From: Polaribacter sp. L3A8 | GTDB taxonomy: Bacteria > Bacteroidota > Bacteroidia > Flavobacteriales > Flavobacteriaceae | Direction of reading: 5' to 3' | DNA length: 64,000 nt | Assembly (NCBI RefSeq): GCF_009796785.1 | Contig: NZ_CP047026.1 | Span: forward strand, 3,826,501 to 3,890,500 | Shown here: piece by piece, positions 9,630 through 18,429 of the stretch | Position numbering within the stretch: position 1 is the first letter of the stretch | Layout: every line of letters begins with the position of its first letter | Program-made: the position numbers and the translations under genes | Notes under the pieces: generated by a model | Told to the model about the DNA's origin: nothing | Database searches by the model: none | What the model saw: only the letters and a program-made list of their open reading frames with translations

Positions 9630-10610
9630 ATGAGAAAATTATATATATACATTACAGTACTATTTTTAGGAGTTATAACTGCTTGTAATCAACAAGAAGA
9701 GGCATTAACAGAAAGTAATTTAAATACTCAAACACCAAATTTAAATACTACAGATCTGTGGTTAAGAGAAAACTTTACCAATCCATTTAATATTGATGTA
9801 AACTACCAATGGGATGAAGGTAGGGTAGATTTAAATAGATATTTATTTCCACCAACTTTAAATAAAGTAGTTCCTGTTATGGAAGTAGTTAAAAAAGTTT
9901 GGATTGATACCTACACGGAGTTAGGTGGTGAAGATTTTGTAAAAAATATTGCACCAAGAGAAATGGTTTTAGTTGGTGGTATAAATTTAAATGCTAGTGG
10001 AACAAGAACTTTAGGTTTTGCTGAAGGAGGAAAAAACATTGTTTTATTTGAAACGGATTTAGTAGATGTAAAAAGTAAAAGTGGTGTTGTAGAATTTATT
10101 AGAACGATACAGCATGAATATACACATATTTTAAATCAGCAAATACGTTATGATGAAGAGGCATTTAAACAAATAACACCAGGAGGTTATACAGCACAAT
10201 GGTTTAACCCTGCAAATGAACAAGAAAGGTTTGATATTGCAAACAGTCTTGGTTTTATTACCGATTATGCGAGGTTAAATGAGAATGAAGATTTTGCAGA
10301 AATGGTAGAAACCATGCTTACTAATAATGCTACAGAATATCAAGAACTTATAGACAATATTAAGAGTAGAATTATTTCTAATGCTGTTTCTAATGCCTTA
10401 GATAATTTAGGTAGTAGTGCTTCGCAAGCAGAAAAAGATGCTGCAACACAAGCCGCAACTGTAACAGCAACTCCGCAAGCAGATAATGCTATTGCGCTTA
10501 TAAAAGCAAAAGAGGCAATTGTTGCAGAATATTTCAAGAAATCTTTTAATATAGATTTATATGAATTGCAAAAATTAGCTACAGATAATATTTTAGAAGC
10601 AATAAAATAA
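9630..10610 (+). CDS. Putative zinc metallohydrolase lipoprotein linked to SusCD import (HExxH)
   Basis: 326 residues with lipoprotein signal MRKLYIYITVLFLGVITAC. A HEYTH zinc-binding motif is present at residues 162-166, preceded by a strand/helix (VEFIRTIQHEYTHILNQQ), with a downstream NEDFAEMVETML segment that could supply the third ligand (Glu/Asp). This matches the family of substrate-import-associated zinc metallohydrolase lipoproteins that occur next to SusC/SusD genes. Location in an operon with a DUF4302-like lipoprotein supports a peptide or glycopeptide import locus rather than a polysaccharide locus, because no glycoside hydrolase is encoded here; that is inference. The segment near residues 254-285 is alanine/glutamine rich and probably a flexible coil. 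Confidence 0.8.
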   Translation: MRKLYIYITVLFLGVITACNQQEEALTESNLNTQTPNLNTTDLWLRENFTNPFNIDVNYQWDEGRVDLNRYLFPPTLNKVVPVMEVVKKVWIDTYTELGGEDFVKNIAPREMVLVGGINLNASGTRTLGFAEGGKNIVLFETDLVDVKSKSGVVEFIRTIQHEYTHILNQQIRYDEEAFKQITPGGYTAQWFNPANEQERFDIANSLGFITDYARLNENEDFAEMVETMLTNNATEYQELIDNIKSRIISNAVSNALDNLGSSASQAEKDAATQAATVTATPQADNAIALIKAKEAIVAEYFKKSFNIDLYELQKLATDNILEAIK

Positions 10611-10618
10611 ATAAGAAC

Positions 10619-11992
10619 ATGAAAAATTTTAAAATAAATAGATACCCATTAATTTTGGCTCTTTGTCTTTTAGTGTTTAACAGCTGTCAAGATAATAGCG
10701 ACCCAGAACTGTTGTTTGATGATGTACCAACAGTTAGAATAGAAAAGAGTATTGCAGCGTTAAAAACATCTTTACAAAGTTCAGAAAACGGTTGGAAAAC
10801 AACTTATTTTACAGATGATACAGAATTAGGTGGTTTTACTTTTTTATTCGATTTTATTAGCGATTCTGAAGTAATTATGGATTCTGATTTTGGTACACCA
10901 GATGTTTCTACAGCTAGTTTGTATGATATTACATTGGGGTCTACTATTAAGCTTACTTTTACAACAAAAAATGTAATTCATGAGCTATCAGATTCAAATA
11001 ATTCTCCAGACGAAGATCTTAGAGGACAAGGATATAAAGGTAGTTTTGAGTTTTTATACTTTAAAACAGACGGAGAAGATATTCTTTTTAAATCTAATAG
11101 AGACAGAGATATTATCATTCGTTTTTCTAGAGCATCTAAAGAAGACTGGACTAGTTTAATAACTCAAAATAGGTCAATGTTAGCATCGAATATTCCAATA
11201 GACCCATTAAAATCTGTTTTTAGAAATTTAACTTTAGAAAGTGGTGGTAAAACTACTTTATATGGTTTTTCTTTTAATGAGGCTAGAAGATTTGCAACAG
11301 TTACAGCAATAAGTAAAGATGCTACAATAACAGATTTTAAATTTGGTATTGCACCTACACCTACTGGTTTTAGTGTTAGTCCTGCAGTAGAAATAGACAA
11401 TGTAACTTTAGACGAGTTTGTTTATAATGTAGAAAAGGATGAGTTTGTAGCGGAGGTTGATGGTGTTAAAATGACTTTAAATTATGCTGATGAGTTAAAT
11501 TTTTTATTACCTTTTTATGATTTCGGTAACGAGTCTAGAGGCAATAATAGCTTACGTTTGTATAGAACAAGATTTGCAGATAGTGATTTATCAAGTCAAC
11601 GATTTATTAATTTTTATAAAGACTGGGAGCAGCATTTTACAGATACACAGAGTGGTAGAACTATAGATCGTGTTTATATATATAATTTAGAGACAGACCC
11701 TTATGTAGAAATTCGTTATTTTTCAAGTGGAAGATCTTTTAGCTTGCGTTTTCCTTTTACCTATACTGTAACAGAAGCTGCTAATGGCAATAATATTATT
11801 AAGCTTACAGAAACTTTACCTGTAGCAACTGTTAGAAGAAGTGGAGCATTACCAATGCTAGAATTTCTTTTTAGAGATAGTGGTTTTTATGTACAAAAAA
11901 TGATAGATTTAAATGCTGTACAAAATACATTAGGTATAATTCCTGTAGATGATACTACAATGCTTGCGCAATGGTATGATTTTATTAACTAA
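10619..11992 (+). CDS. DUF4302-like lipoprotein of the SusCD locus
   Basis: 457 residues with a lipoprotein signal ending LLVFNSC (Cys23). The mature protein starts with a segment KSIAALKTSLQSSENGWKTTYF followed by a beta-rich chain; the 'L..SENGW...Y' opening is typical of a family (DUF4302, as I recall it) found beside HExxH lipoproteins in SusCD operons. It is predicted to be surface-exposed and to bind the imported substrate; no catalytic motif is visible. It is last in the operon and is followed by a strong terminator. Confidence 0.6.
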   Translation: MKNFKINRYPLILALCLLVFNSCQDNSDPELLFDDVPTVRIEKSIAALKTSLQSSENGWKTTYFTDDTELGGFTFLFDFISDSEVIMDSDFGTPDVSTASLYDITLGSTIKLTFTTKNVIHELSDSNNSPDEDLRGQGYKGSFEFLYFKTDGEDILFKSNRDRDIIIRFSRASKEDWTSLITQNRSMLASNIPIDPLKSVFRNLTLESGGKTTLYGFSFNEARRFATVTAISKDATITDFKFGIAPTPTGFSVSPAVEIDNVTLDEFVYNVEKDEFVAEVDGVKMTLNYADELNFLLPFYDFGNESRGNNSLRLYRTRFADSDLSSQRFINFYKDWEQHFTDTQSGRTIDRVYIYNLETDPYVEIRYFSSGRSFSLRFPFTYTVTEAANGNNIIKLTETLPVATVRRSGALPMLEFLFRDSGFYVQKMIDLNAVQNTLGIIPVDDTTMLAQWYDFIN

Positions 11993-12041
11993 TATAATGC
12001 TCATTATTTTAAGTAATAAAAATTTATAATTTTTATTTAAA

Positions 12042-12079
12042 AAAGAACCTTTTTATATATAAAAAGGTTCTTTTTGTTT
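12042..12079 (+). terminator. Intrinsic terminator of the SusCD operon
   Basis: Perfect stem aaagaacctttt / aaaaggttcttt around a short AT loop, followed by a T-run. Lies about 50 bases after the stop at 11992. Confidence 0.9.
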
Positions 12080-12123
12080 TCTGTAAGTATTAAGTAAACT
12101 ATTATTCTTTTTTAACTTTACAA

Positions 12124-12170
12124 TAAAAAAAAGGTTATAATTTATGCTTTTGCAATAATTATAACCTTTC
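12124..12170 (-). terminator. Intrinsic terminator downstream of obg
   Basis: A 13-bp perfect stem, aaaggttataatt (12130-12142) with aattataaccttt (12157-12169). Read on the minus strand it ends in eight Ts (complement of the A-run 12124-12131), as expected for the obg transcript that ends at 12230. Confidence 0.85.
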
Positions 12171-12229
12171 ATCTATATGTATATTCTAAGTTTAGAATCT
12201 AAAAAAAGAAAAAATTGGTATTATACAGT

Positions 12230-13219
12230 TTAATTTAGCATTTTCCAAAGCTTGTCTTTCAATTCTTGTAGACCAATTTCTGCTACAGATGATATAAATA
12301 TAGCTTCTACACCTTTTGGTAAATCTGCTTTTATTTCTGCTTGTAATTCATCATCTAACATATCTGTTTTAGAGATAGCCAATAATCTGTCTTTATCTAA
12401 TAATTCTGGATTGTGTTTTTTTAGCTCATTTAAAAGAATTTCGTATTCTTTGTTAATGTCATCACTATCTGCAGGAACTAAGAATAACAAAGCTGAATTA
12501 CGTTCTATATGACGTAAAAAACGATGACCTAATCCTTTTCCTTCTGCAGCACCTTCTATAATTCCAGGGATATCTGCAATTACAAATGTTTGATGATTTC
12601 TATGTTCTACAATCCCTAAGTTAGGTTTTAACGTTGTAAAAGCATAATCTGCAATTTTTGGTTTTGCAGAAGTTAAAACAGATAACAAAGTAGATTTTCC
12701 TGCATTAGGGAAACCTACTAAACCAACATCTGCTAATAATTTTAATTCCATTCTAAACCAACCATCAGCACCATCCATTCCTGGTTGAGAATATCTTGGG
12801 GTTTGATTTGTAGATGATTTAAAATGCCAGTTTCCAAGGCCACCTTTTCCACCACGTAATAAAACTACTTCTTTTTCGTGTTCTGTAACTTCTACAATTA
12901 TTTCATCTGTATCGGCATCTTTTATAATGGTACCTAAAGGCACATCTATATAAATGTCTTCTGCATCGTGCCCAGTACTTCTACTAGCACTACCACCACC
13001 ACCACCTTCGGCTCTAAAATGACGTTTAAACTTTAGGTGGAATAATGTCCACATATTTTTATCACCACGTAAAATAATGTGTCCTCCACGTCCACCATCT
13101 CCACCATCTGGACCACCTTTGGTAATATACTTCTCTCTATGCAAGTGCATAGAACCTTGGCCTCCTTTACCAGAAGAAGCATAGATTTTTATGTAATCGA
13201 CAAAATTTCCTTCAGTCAT
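12230..13219 (-). CDS. obg: GTPase Obg/CgtA
   Basis: 329 residues. The glycine-rich Obg fold is at the N-terminus ([32 protein letters not shown]), followed by the G domain with P-loop [11 protein letters not shown] near residue 166, switch I region TTLKPNLG, G3 [22 protein letters not shown], and the SKTD guanine-specificity motif. Obg is an essential ribosome-associated GTPase involved in 50S maturation and stress control. The C-terminal OCT domain of some Firmicute/Proteobacterial Obg proteins is absent, as is usual in Bacteroidetes. It is followed by its own terminator and lies 73 bases after the HPRT-adk gene. Confidence 0.97.
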   Translation of the reverse strand: MTEGNFVDYIKIYASSGKGGQGSMHLHREKYITKGGPDGGDGGRGGHIILRGDKNMWTLFHLKFKRHFRAEGGGGGSASRSTGHDAEDIYIDVPLGTIIKDADTDEIIVEVTEHEKEVVLLRGGKGGLGNWHFKSSTNQTPRYSQPGMDGADGWFRMELKLLADVGLVGFPNAGKSTLLSVLTSAKPKIADYAFTTLKPNLGIVEHRNHQTFVIADIPGIIEGAAEGKGLGHRFLRHIERNSALLFLVPADSDDINKEYEILLNELKKHNPELLDKDRLLAISKTDMLDDELQAEIKADLPKGVEAIFISSVAEIGLQELKDKLWKMLN

Positions 13220-13292
13220 AATTGTTGTTTAAGCGTGTAATTAATTTTTACTTTACCTATTAAAGTTTTACACAATTTAACAGTTAAACGAT

Positions 13293-14411
13293 TTATAAAG
13301 TATCAAATACGGTAGCAATGCGTTGTGTAATATCGTCTATAGATCCTACACCATTAATTCCGTAGTATTTATTTTGGGCATCAAAATAATCCTTTAAAAT
13401 AGCTGTTTTTGTGTTGTACTCGTTAAAACGATTTCTAATTTTACTTTCATCAGTATCGTCTGTTCTACCACTTGTTTTTCCTCTTTCTAATAAACGCTTT
13501 ACTAAAGCATCTTCTGGCACTTCTAAAGCAACCATACCGTTTATTTGTTCTCCTTTTTCTGCTAAGAATAGATCTAAAGCTTTCGCTTGTGATTCTGTTC
13601 TTGGAAAACCATCAAAAATAAACCCATTAGCATCTGCATTTTTTTCTACTTCTGCTTTTAGCATGTTAATTGTTACTTCATCCGGAACTAAATCTCCTTC
13701 ATCCATATATTTTTTAGCTAATAGCCCTAATTCCGTTTGATTTTTAATATTGAAACGGAATACATCTCCGGTAGAGATATGTACCAAGTTGTACATGTCT
13801 TTTAAAAATTCTGCTTGTGTTCCTTTTCCTGCTCCTGGAGGGCCAAATAATACAATGTTTTTCATTTTGGGTTGTGTTGATAATTGATAAATTGCTGGGT
13901 AATTTCTACCCAAACCATTGTAATCTAATCCGTAACCAACAATAAATTTATCTTCAATACTTTTTCCGATATAATCTATTGGTAATTCTTTTTTAAATAC
14001 ATCTGGTTTAAAAAATAACGTAGCAATTCTTAGTTGTTTTACGTTTTTATCTCTAAAGATATTATAAATTTCTTGAAGTGTATTTCCTGTATCAATAATA
14101 TCCTCTAATATAATTACAGTTCTTCCTGTTAAGTCTTCATTTATACCTACTAGTTCTTTTACGTTGTCTGTAGATGAGGTTCCGTTATAGGAAGCTAATT
14201 TTACAAATGAAACTTCGCAGTTTCCGTTAAATTCTCTAATAAAATCTGCAGCAAATAGAAAACATCCATTTAAAATACCTACAAAAAGAGGAATTTCGCC
14301 TTTAGGCAAATCTGCTTTTACTTGAATTGCTAAATATTTTACAATAGCGGCAATTTCTTCCTGATCTATATAAGGTTTAAAGTGTAAGTCTTGAAGTTTT
14401 ATAATACTCAT
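13293..14411 (-). CDS. adk: Fusion: hypoxanthine phosphoribosyltransferase + adenylate kinase
   Basis: 372 residues with two enzymes. Residues ~1-178 are a type I phosphoribosyltransferase with the PRPP loop VIILEDIIDTGNT (about 99-110), as in HPRT, which makes IMP/GMP from hypoxanthine/guanine. Residues 183-372 are a short-LID adenylate kinase: P-loop GPPGAGKGTQ (190-199), NMP-binding region, DGFPRTESQA, LID RGKTSGRTDDTDESKIRNRF. The joint STQPKMKNIVLFG contains a methionine (ATG complement at 13863-13865) exactly where a stand-alone Adk would start, so the fusion arose by loss of a stop between neighbours. Long adenylate kinases of this kind are, to my knowledge, common in Flavobacteriaceae. 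Joining them couples base salvage with AMP/ATP balancing. Confidence 0.93.
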   Translation of the reverse strand: MSIIKLQDLHFKPYIDQEEIAAIVKYLAIQVKADLPKGEIPLFVGILNGCFLFAADFIREFNGNCEVSFVKLASYNGTSSTDNVKELVGINEDLTGRTVIILEDIIDTGNTLQEIYNIFRDKNVKQLRIATLFFKPDVFKKELPIDYIGKSIEDKFIVGYGLDYNGLGRNYPAIYQLSTQPKMKNIVLFGPPGAGKGTQAEFLKDMYNLVHISTGDVFRFNIKNQTELGLLAKKYMDEGDLVPDEVTINMLKAEVEKNADANGFIFDGFPRTESQAKALDLFLAEKGEQINGMVALEVPEDALVKRLLERGKTSGRTDDTDESKIRNRFNEYNTKTAILKDYFDAQNKYYGINGVGSIDDITQRIATVFDTL

Positions 14412-14446
14412 TAGATTGCAAATTTAATAACTATATGTTGAATGAA

Positions 14447-14489
14447 AAAACCGTTTTTAATCTGATAGTCACAAATTAAAAACGGTTTT
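14447..14489 (-). terminator. Intrinsic terminator downstream of secDF
   Basis: Perfect 15-bp stem (aaaaccgtttttaat, 14447-14461, with its complement at 14475-14489). On the minus strand the stem is followed by Ts. It sits 20 bases after the secDF stop. Confidence 0.88.
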
Positions 14490-14508
14490 AATATCTCTTA
14501 AAATAATT

Positions 14509-17484
14509 TTAATTATTTTTTTCTTCTTTTTTAGAAGTGTCAAACATAATTGGTGTTGCCACAAATAATGATGAATATGTACCAACTACTACACCAATAA
14601 TTAAGGCAAACATAAATCCTTTAATAGAATCTCCTCCAAATAAGAAGATTGCTAACATTACTAATAATGTTGTTAAAGAGGTGTTTATTGTTCTTCCTAA
14701 TGTAGAGCTTAATGCTTTGTCTACAACTTCACTGTATTTCCAGTTTGGATGTGTACCTGTAAATTCTCTAATTCTATCAAAAATAACCACCGTATCATTC
14801 AGTGAGTATCCGACCACCGTTAGAATTGCAGCAATAAAAGATTGACCTATTTCCATATCAAAAGGCATAAAGCTGTACGTAATAGAGAATACACTTAATA
14901 CTATTAAAACGTCATGGAAAACTGCAACTACAGCTCCAATAGAGAAAGATACCTTTCTAAAACGTAATAATATGTATAAGAAAACTACTAATAAAGATCC
15001 TAGAACGGCATACAATGCTGATGTTTTAATATCATCTGCAATGGTTGGTTCTACTTTCATGTAGCTCATTACACCAGATCCTTCTTTTTCAAATCCTGGT
15101 TTAAAGTCTTCGTAAGAAGTTGTACCTAAATACGATTTTAATCCTGTAAATAATGCATTTTGAACTTGGTCATCTACATCTTGTCCTTCTTCATCAATTT
15201 TATAAACTGTTGTTATTTTTAATTGACGGTCAGATCCATACGTTTTTACTTCTGGAGCAGTACCAAAAGCGTCTTTTAAAGTTGATGCAACATCAGTTGC
15301 GTTCATTGTTTGATCGAAACGAACAACATAAGAACGTCCTCCTTTAAAATCTACCCCTTGTTTTAATCCGATAGAGAATATAGAGATAATTCCGGCAACA
15401 ATTACAGCTCCAGAAACGAAGTATGCAATTTTACGTTTCTTTAAGAACTCTACATTAATATTTTGGAACCATCCTTTAGAAATAGAAGTGTTAAAAGTTA
15501 AGCTACCATCTTTTTCAACAGCTCTGTCAATTAATAAACGTGTAATAAATACAGCAGTAAATAAAGAAGTAGCAATACCAATCATTAATGTTAATGCAAA
15601 ACCTTTAATTGGTCCTGTTCCAAAAACATATAAAATAACACCTGTTAAAAGGGTAGTAATATTTGCATCTATAATTGCAGATAAAGCTCCTTTAATAGAG
15701 AAACCTTCTTCTACAGATTGTTTTAATCCTTTTTTAATTGATAAACTTTCTTTAATCCTCTCAAAGATAATAACGTTTGCATCTACAGACATACCAATGG
15801 TTAAGATAATACCCGCAATACCAGGCAATGTTAACACAGCGTTGAAAGAAGCTAAAATTCCGAAGATAAATAAGATGTTTACTGCTAAGGCAATATCTGC
15901 ATATAAACCTGCTTTACCATAGTATAAAATCATCCAAACTAATACTAAGAAAATAGCTAAACCAAATGACTGAATACTGTGATCTATAGATTCTTGACCT
16001 AAAGATGGTCCTACAACCTCTGCCTGAATAATTCTTGCAGCAGCTGGTAATTTACCTGCTTTTAGTACAGTAGAAATGTCTTCAGCTTCAGAAATCGTCA
16101 TAGTCCCTCCTGAAATAGAAGTTCTACCACCTGTAATTGGTGTGTTTACAGAAGGAGCCGTATACACATAGTTGTCTAAAACAACAGCTACAAATTTACC
16201 TTGGTTGTCTGTAGTCATTTTAGCCCATTGTTTAGTACCAGAACTATTCATAGTCATACTAACCTCTGGTTTGTTTAATTGGTCAAATACTTGAGAAGCA
16301 TCTAAAATTACATCACCTTCAATTGTAGCTCTATCGTTACGGTTTCCTTTAATAGCATATAATCCTATTAATTCTGTTCCGTCTACACCTTTGTTCGCTT
16401 TATAGTCCCATAAGAATTTAACGTATTTTAATTCATTTGGCAATAAAGCTCTAACTTCTTTTCTTTTTAATAAACTATTTACAGTAGCAGTATCTAAAAC
16501 TCTAGCCTGAGCAACTAAAGAGCTCATTTGTTGTTGAGATTGTGCTACATTAGGATATAAATACGTAAAAAGGTTTTTTTGATTTACGTCTGTAGAATCT
16601 TTTGTTTCACCTAATAAATCATCAATATCATCTTTTTTAGTAGAATCGATTGCTTTTTCTAAAACGGTGTTGTCTTTTAAAATTTCTGCAACTTTACTAT
16701 TTGCTGTAAAAAAGAAATTCTGAACTTCTGCATTGGTATATACTTCCCAAAATTGTAATTCTGCTTTACTAGTAATTAATCTAGTTACACGCTCAATATC
16801 TTTTGCTCCTGGTAATTCAATTTGAATTCTTCCAGAATTTCCAATTCTTTGAATGTTAGGTTGTGTAACACCAAATTTATCAATTCTACTTCTTAATACT
16901 TCAAAAGCAGTACCAATAGAACTGTTAATTTCTTCTTGTAATGTTGCTTTAACAGTTGCATTGGCTTCATTAAAAGTAATTTTTTCACTTAACGCTTTGG
17001 TTCCAAAAATAGATGGATCACTTAATTTAGTATCTCCTGCAACTTTTTCAAATTCTTGAAAAAATAAGTCTAAGTATGTAGCATTACTGTTTTTTTGAGC
17101 TTCATCTGCCGCTTCTAAAGCCTGGTTAAAAACTACGTTTTTAGAATCGTTAGATAAACTTTTTAAAACTTCTTTTACAGATACTTGTAAAATAGCATTA
17201 ATACCACCTTTTAAATCTAGACCAAGATTCATTTCTTTGTCTTTTACATCATTATAAGTATATGTTGTTACACCTAAATTAATAATGTCTTTGTTTGCAA
17301 CACTATCTAAGTACTTTCTTTCAAAAGTAGCTCTTTGTCTTGCATCTGTATCAGTTCCTTTACTTTCTGCATAACTAACTGCGTCATCTTCAACCTTATT
17401 GGCTAAAAACGTAAATGATAATTGATATAAACTCACTAATCCAAAAAGGATTGCGAATAACTTAATAAGTCCTTTGTTTTGCAT
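14509..17484 (-). CDS. secDF: Protein translocase SecDF fusion
   Basis: 991 residues. The SecD half runs from the N-terminal membrane helix (LIKLFAILFGLVSLYQLSFTFLA) through a large periplasmic domain with the LGLDLKGGINAILQV motif and FGVTQPNIQRIGNSGRIQIELPGA, to six-helix block with GIAGIILTIGMSVDANVIIFERIKE. The SecF half follows from about residue 660 with LKQGVDFKGGRSYVVRF, the periplasmic P1-like part, and VVGYSLNDTVVIFDRIRE. SecDF uses proton-motive force to help SecYEG release exported proteins. The fused form is standard in Bacteroidetes. No YajC gene is adjacent. Confidence 0.97.
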   Translation of the reverse strand: MQNKGLIKLFAILFGLVSLYQLSFTFLANKVEDDAVSYAESKGTDTDARQRATFERKYLDSVANKDIINLGVTTYTYNDVKDKEMNLGLDLKGGINAILQVSVKEVLKSLSNDSKNVVFNQALEAADEAQKNSNATYLDLFFQEFEKVAGDTKLSDPSIFGTKALSEKITFNEANATVKATLQEEINSSIGTAFEVLRSRIDKFGVTQPNIQRIGNSGRIQIELPGAKDIERVTRLITSKAELQFWEVYTNAEVQNFFFTANSKVAEILKDNTVLEKAIDSTKKDDIDDLLGETKDSTDVNQKNLFTYLYPNVAQSQQQMSSLVAQARVLDTATVNSLLKRKEVRALLPNELKYVKFLWDYKANKGVDGTELIGLYAIKGNRNDRATIEGDVILDASQVFDQLNKPEVSMTMNSSGTKQWAKMTTDNQGKFVAVVLDNYVYTAPSVNTPITGGRTSISGGTMTISEAEDISTVLKAGKLPAAARIIQAEVVGPSLGQESIDHSIQSFGLAIFLVLVWMILYYGKAGLYADIALAVNILFIFGILASFNAVLTLPGIAGIILTIGMSVDANVIIFERIKESLSIKKGLKQSVEEGFSIKGALSAIIDANITTLLTGVILYVFGTGPIKGFALTLMIGIATSLFTAVFITRLLIDRAVEKDGSLTFNTSISKGWFQNINVEFLKKRKIAYFVSGAVIVAGIISIFSIGLKQGVDFKGGRSYVVRFDQTMNATDVASTLKDAFGTAPEVKTYGSDRQLKITTVYKIDEEGQDVDDQVQNALFTGLKSYLGTTSYEDFKPGFEKEGSGVMSYMKVEPTIADDIKTSALYAVLGSLLVVFLYILLRFRKVSFSIGAVVAVFHDVLIVLSVFSITYSFMPFDMEIGQSFIAAILTVVGYSLNDTVVIFDRIREFTGTHPNWKYSEVVDKALSSTLGRTINTSLTTLLVMLAIFLFGGDSIKGFMFALIIGVVVGTYSSLFVATPIMFDTSKKEEKNN

Positions 17485-17638
17485 GTTTTTTATTTTATTG
17501 TCGACTTTTTTTTAGAACGAGCAAATATATAGTTTCTCGTATAACCTGACAATTATTTTTGTTGATTGTTTTTTTGTGATTATGAGTGTGATACTCATTA
17601 ATTTAAGAAGGTAGAAAAAAATGTAAATGAATACTTTT

Positions 17639-18241
17639 TTAGCTAATGTTATTTTTTGGACCAGCTCTAACTTCTGGCTCTTTGTATGAAGTTCTATCCT
17701 TTGAAAAAGGATTCTTTTTATTGACTTTGTAAGCCGTTTTAAAAAGTTGATTTGTTTTATATTGCTCAACATTTTTTGCCAGAGCAGAATAATCTAATGT
17801 TGTAAATCTATCTGAGTTATACTTAATTTCAAAGATAAACTTGTCATCTAAATTAGAAATATCTGTTTGATCCGTTAATTCATAGATGTCAATATTGTAA
17901 TTAGAAGAGTTTTTGCTTTTTTTGTCCTTTTCAGAATCTTTATTTAAAGCTAATTTAGTCTCTTTAGCAAGTTCTTTTTTAATATTATCAATATTATCAG
18001 CACTGTAATAAGAAATTTTTAAAGTGCCGCTTTTTGTTTTATTGATGATAATATTTGATACACCAACTTTTAGTAGTTTTTCTTTTACTTCTGCAATGGT
18101 ATTTTCAATATCTTTTTTGTTAATTTTAGCATCAAAAAATTCTAGCGCAATTTCTTGATTTGGTATAGAAACCTGATCTTGAAATGCTCCAAAGCAAATA
18201 AATAATAAAAATAAAGTACAGATGTACCATTTTGTATGCAT
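17639..18241 (-). CDS. Small secreted protein of unknown function
   Basis: 200 residues. A signal peptide (MHTKWYICTLFLLFICFGAFQ) is followed by IALEFFDAKINKKDIENTIAEVKEKLLKVGVSNIIINKTKSGTLKISYYS, a helix-strand pattern that looks like a small ferredoxin-like alpha/beta domain, then a charged serine/lysine-rich linker and a basic C-terminus. I do not recognise a family. It lies between recQ and secDF on the same strand. A secreted partner related to the envelope is possible but is not shown by the sequence. Base 17512-17772 also reads open in another frame, but that is a shadow. Confidence 0.6.
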   Translation of the reverse strand: MHTKWYICTLFLLFICFGAFQDQVSIPNQEIALEFFDAKINKKDIENTIAEVKEKLLKVGVSNIIINKTKSGTLKISYYSADNIDNIKKELAKETKLALNKDSEKDKKSKNSSNYNIDIYELTDQTDISNLDDKFIFEIKYNSDRFTTLDYSALAKNVEQYKTNQLFKTAYKVNKKNPFSKDRTSYKEPEVRAGPKNNIS

Positions 18242-18429
18242 GTGTCAAATATATAAAAAAGTTTGCTTCCTTTTTCTGAAATAAATAATCTTATTTAATT
18301 ATAAAAGTTACTTGTTTTACAGGTGAATTTATAAGGTGAGAGACAATGAAAAAAGTACTAGGAGTAAAGTTCATTTTTTTTAATTTGTAAGAAAGATGCA
18401 AATACCTAGGTTGTTGATGATAATGGGTT

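Noticed and set aside
15488..15922. 144-codon plus-strand frame over secDF
   Set aside because: Lies fully antisense to the well-conserved SecDF membrane region; a shadow of its codon pattern.
17512..17772. 86-codon open frame on the minus strand
   Set aside because: Overlaps the secreted-protein gene at 17639-18241 in another frame, has no signal, motif or start context; low-complexity AT-rich translation. Treated as a shadow.
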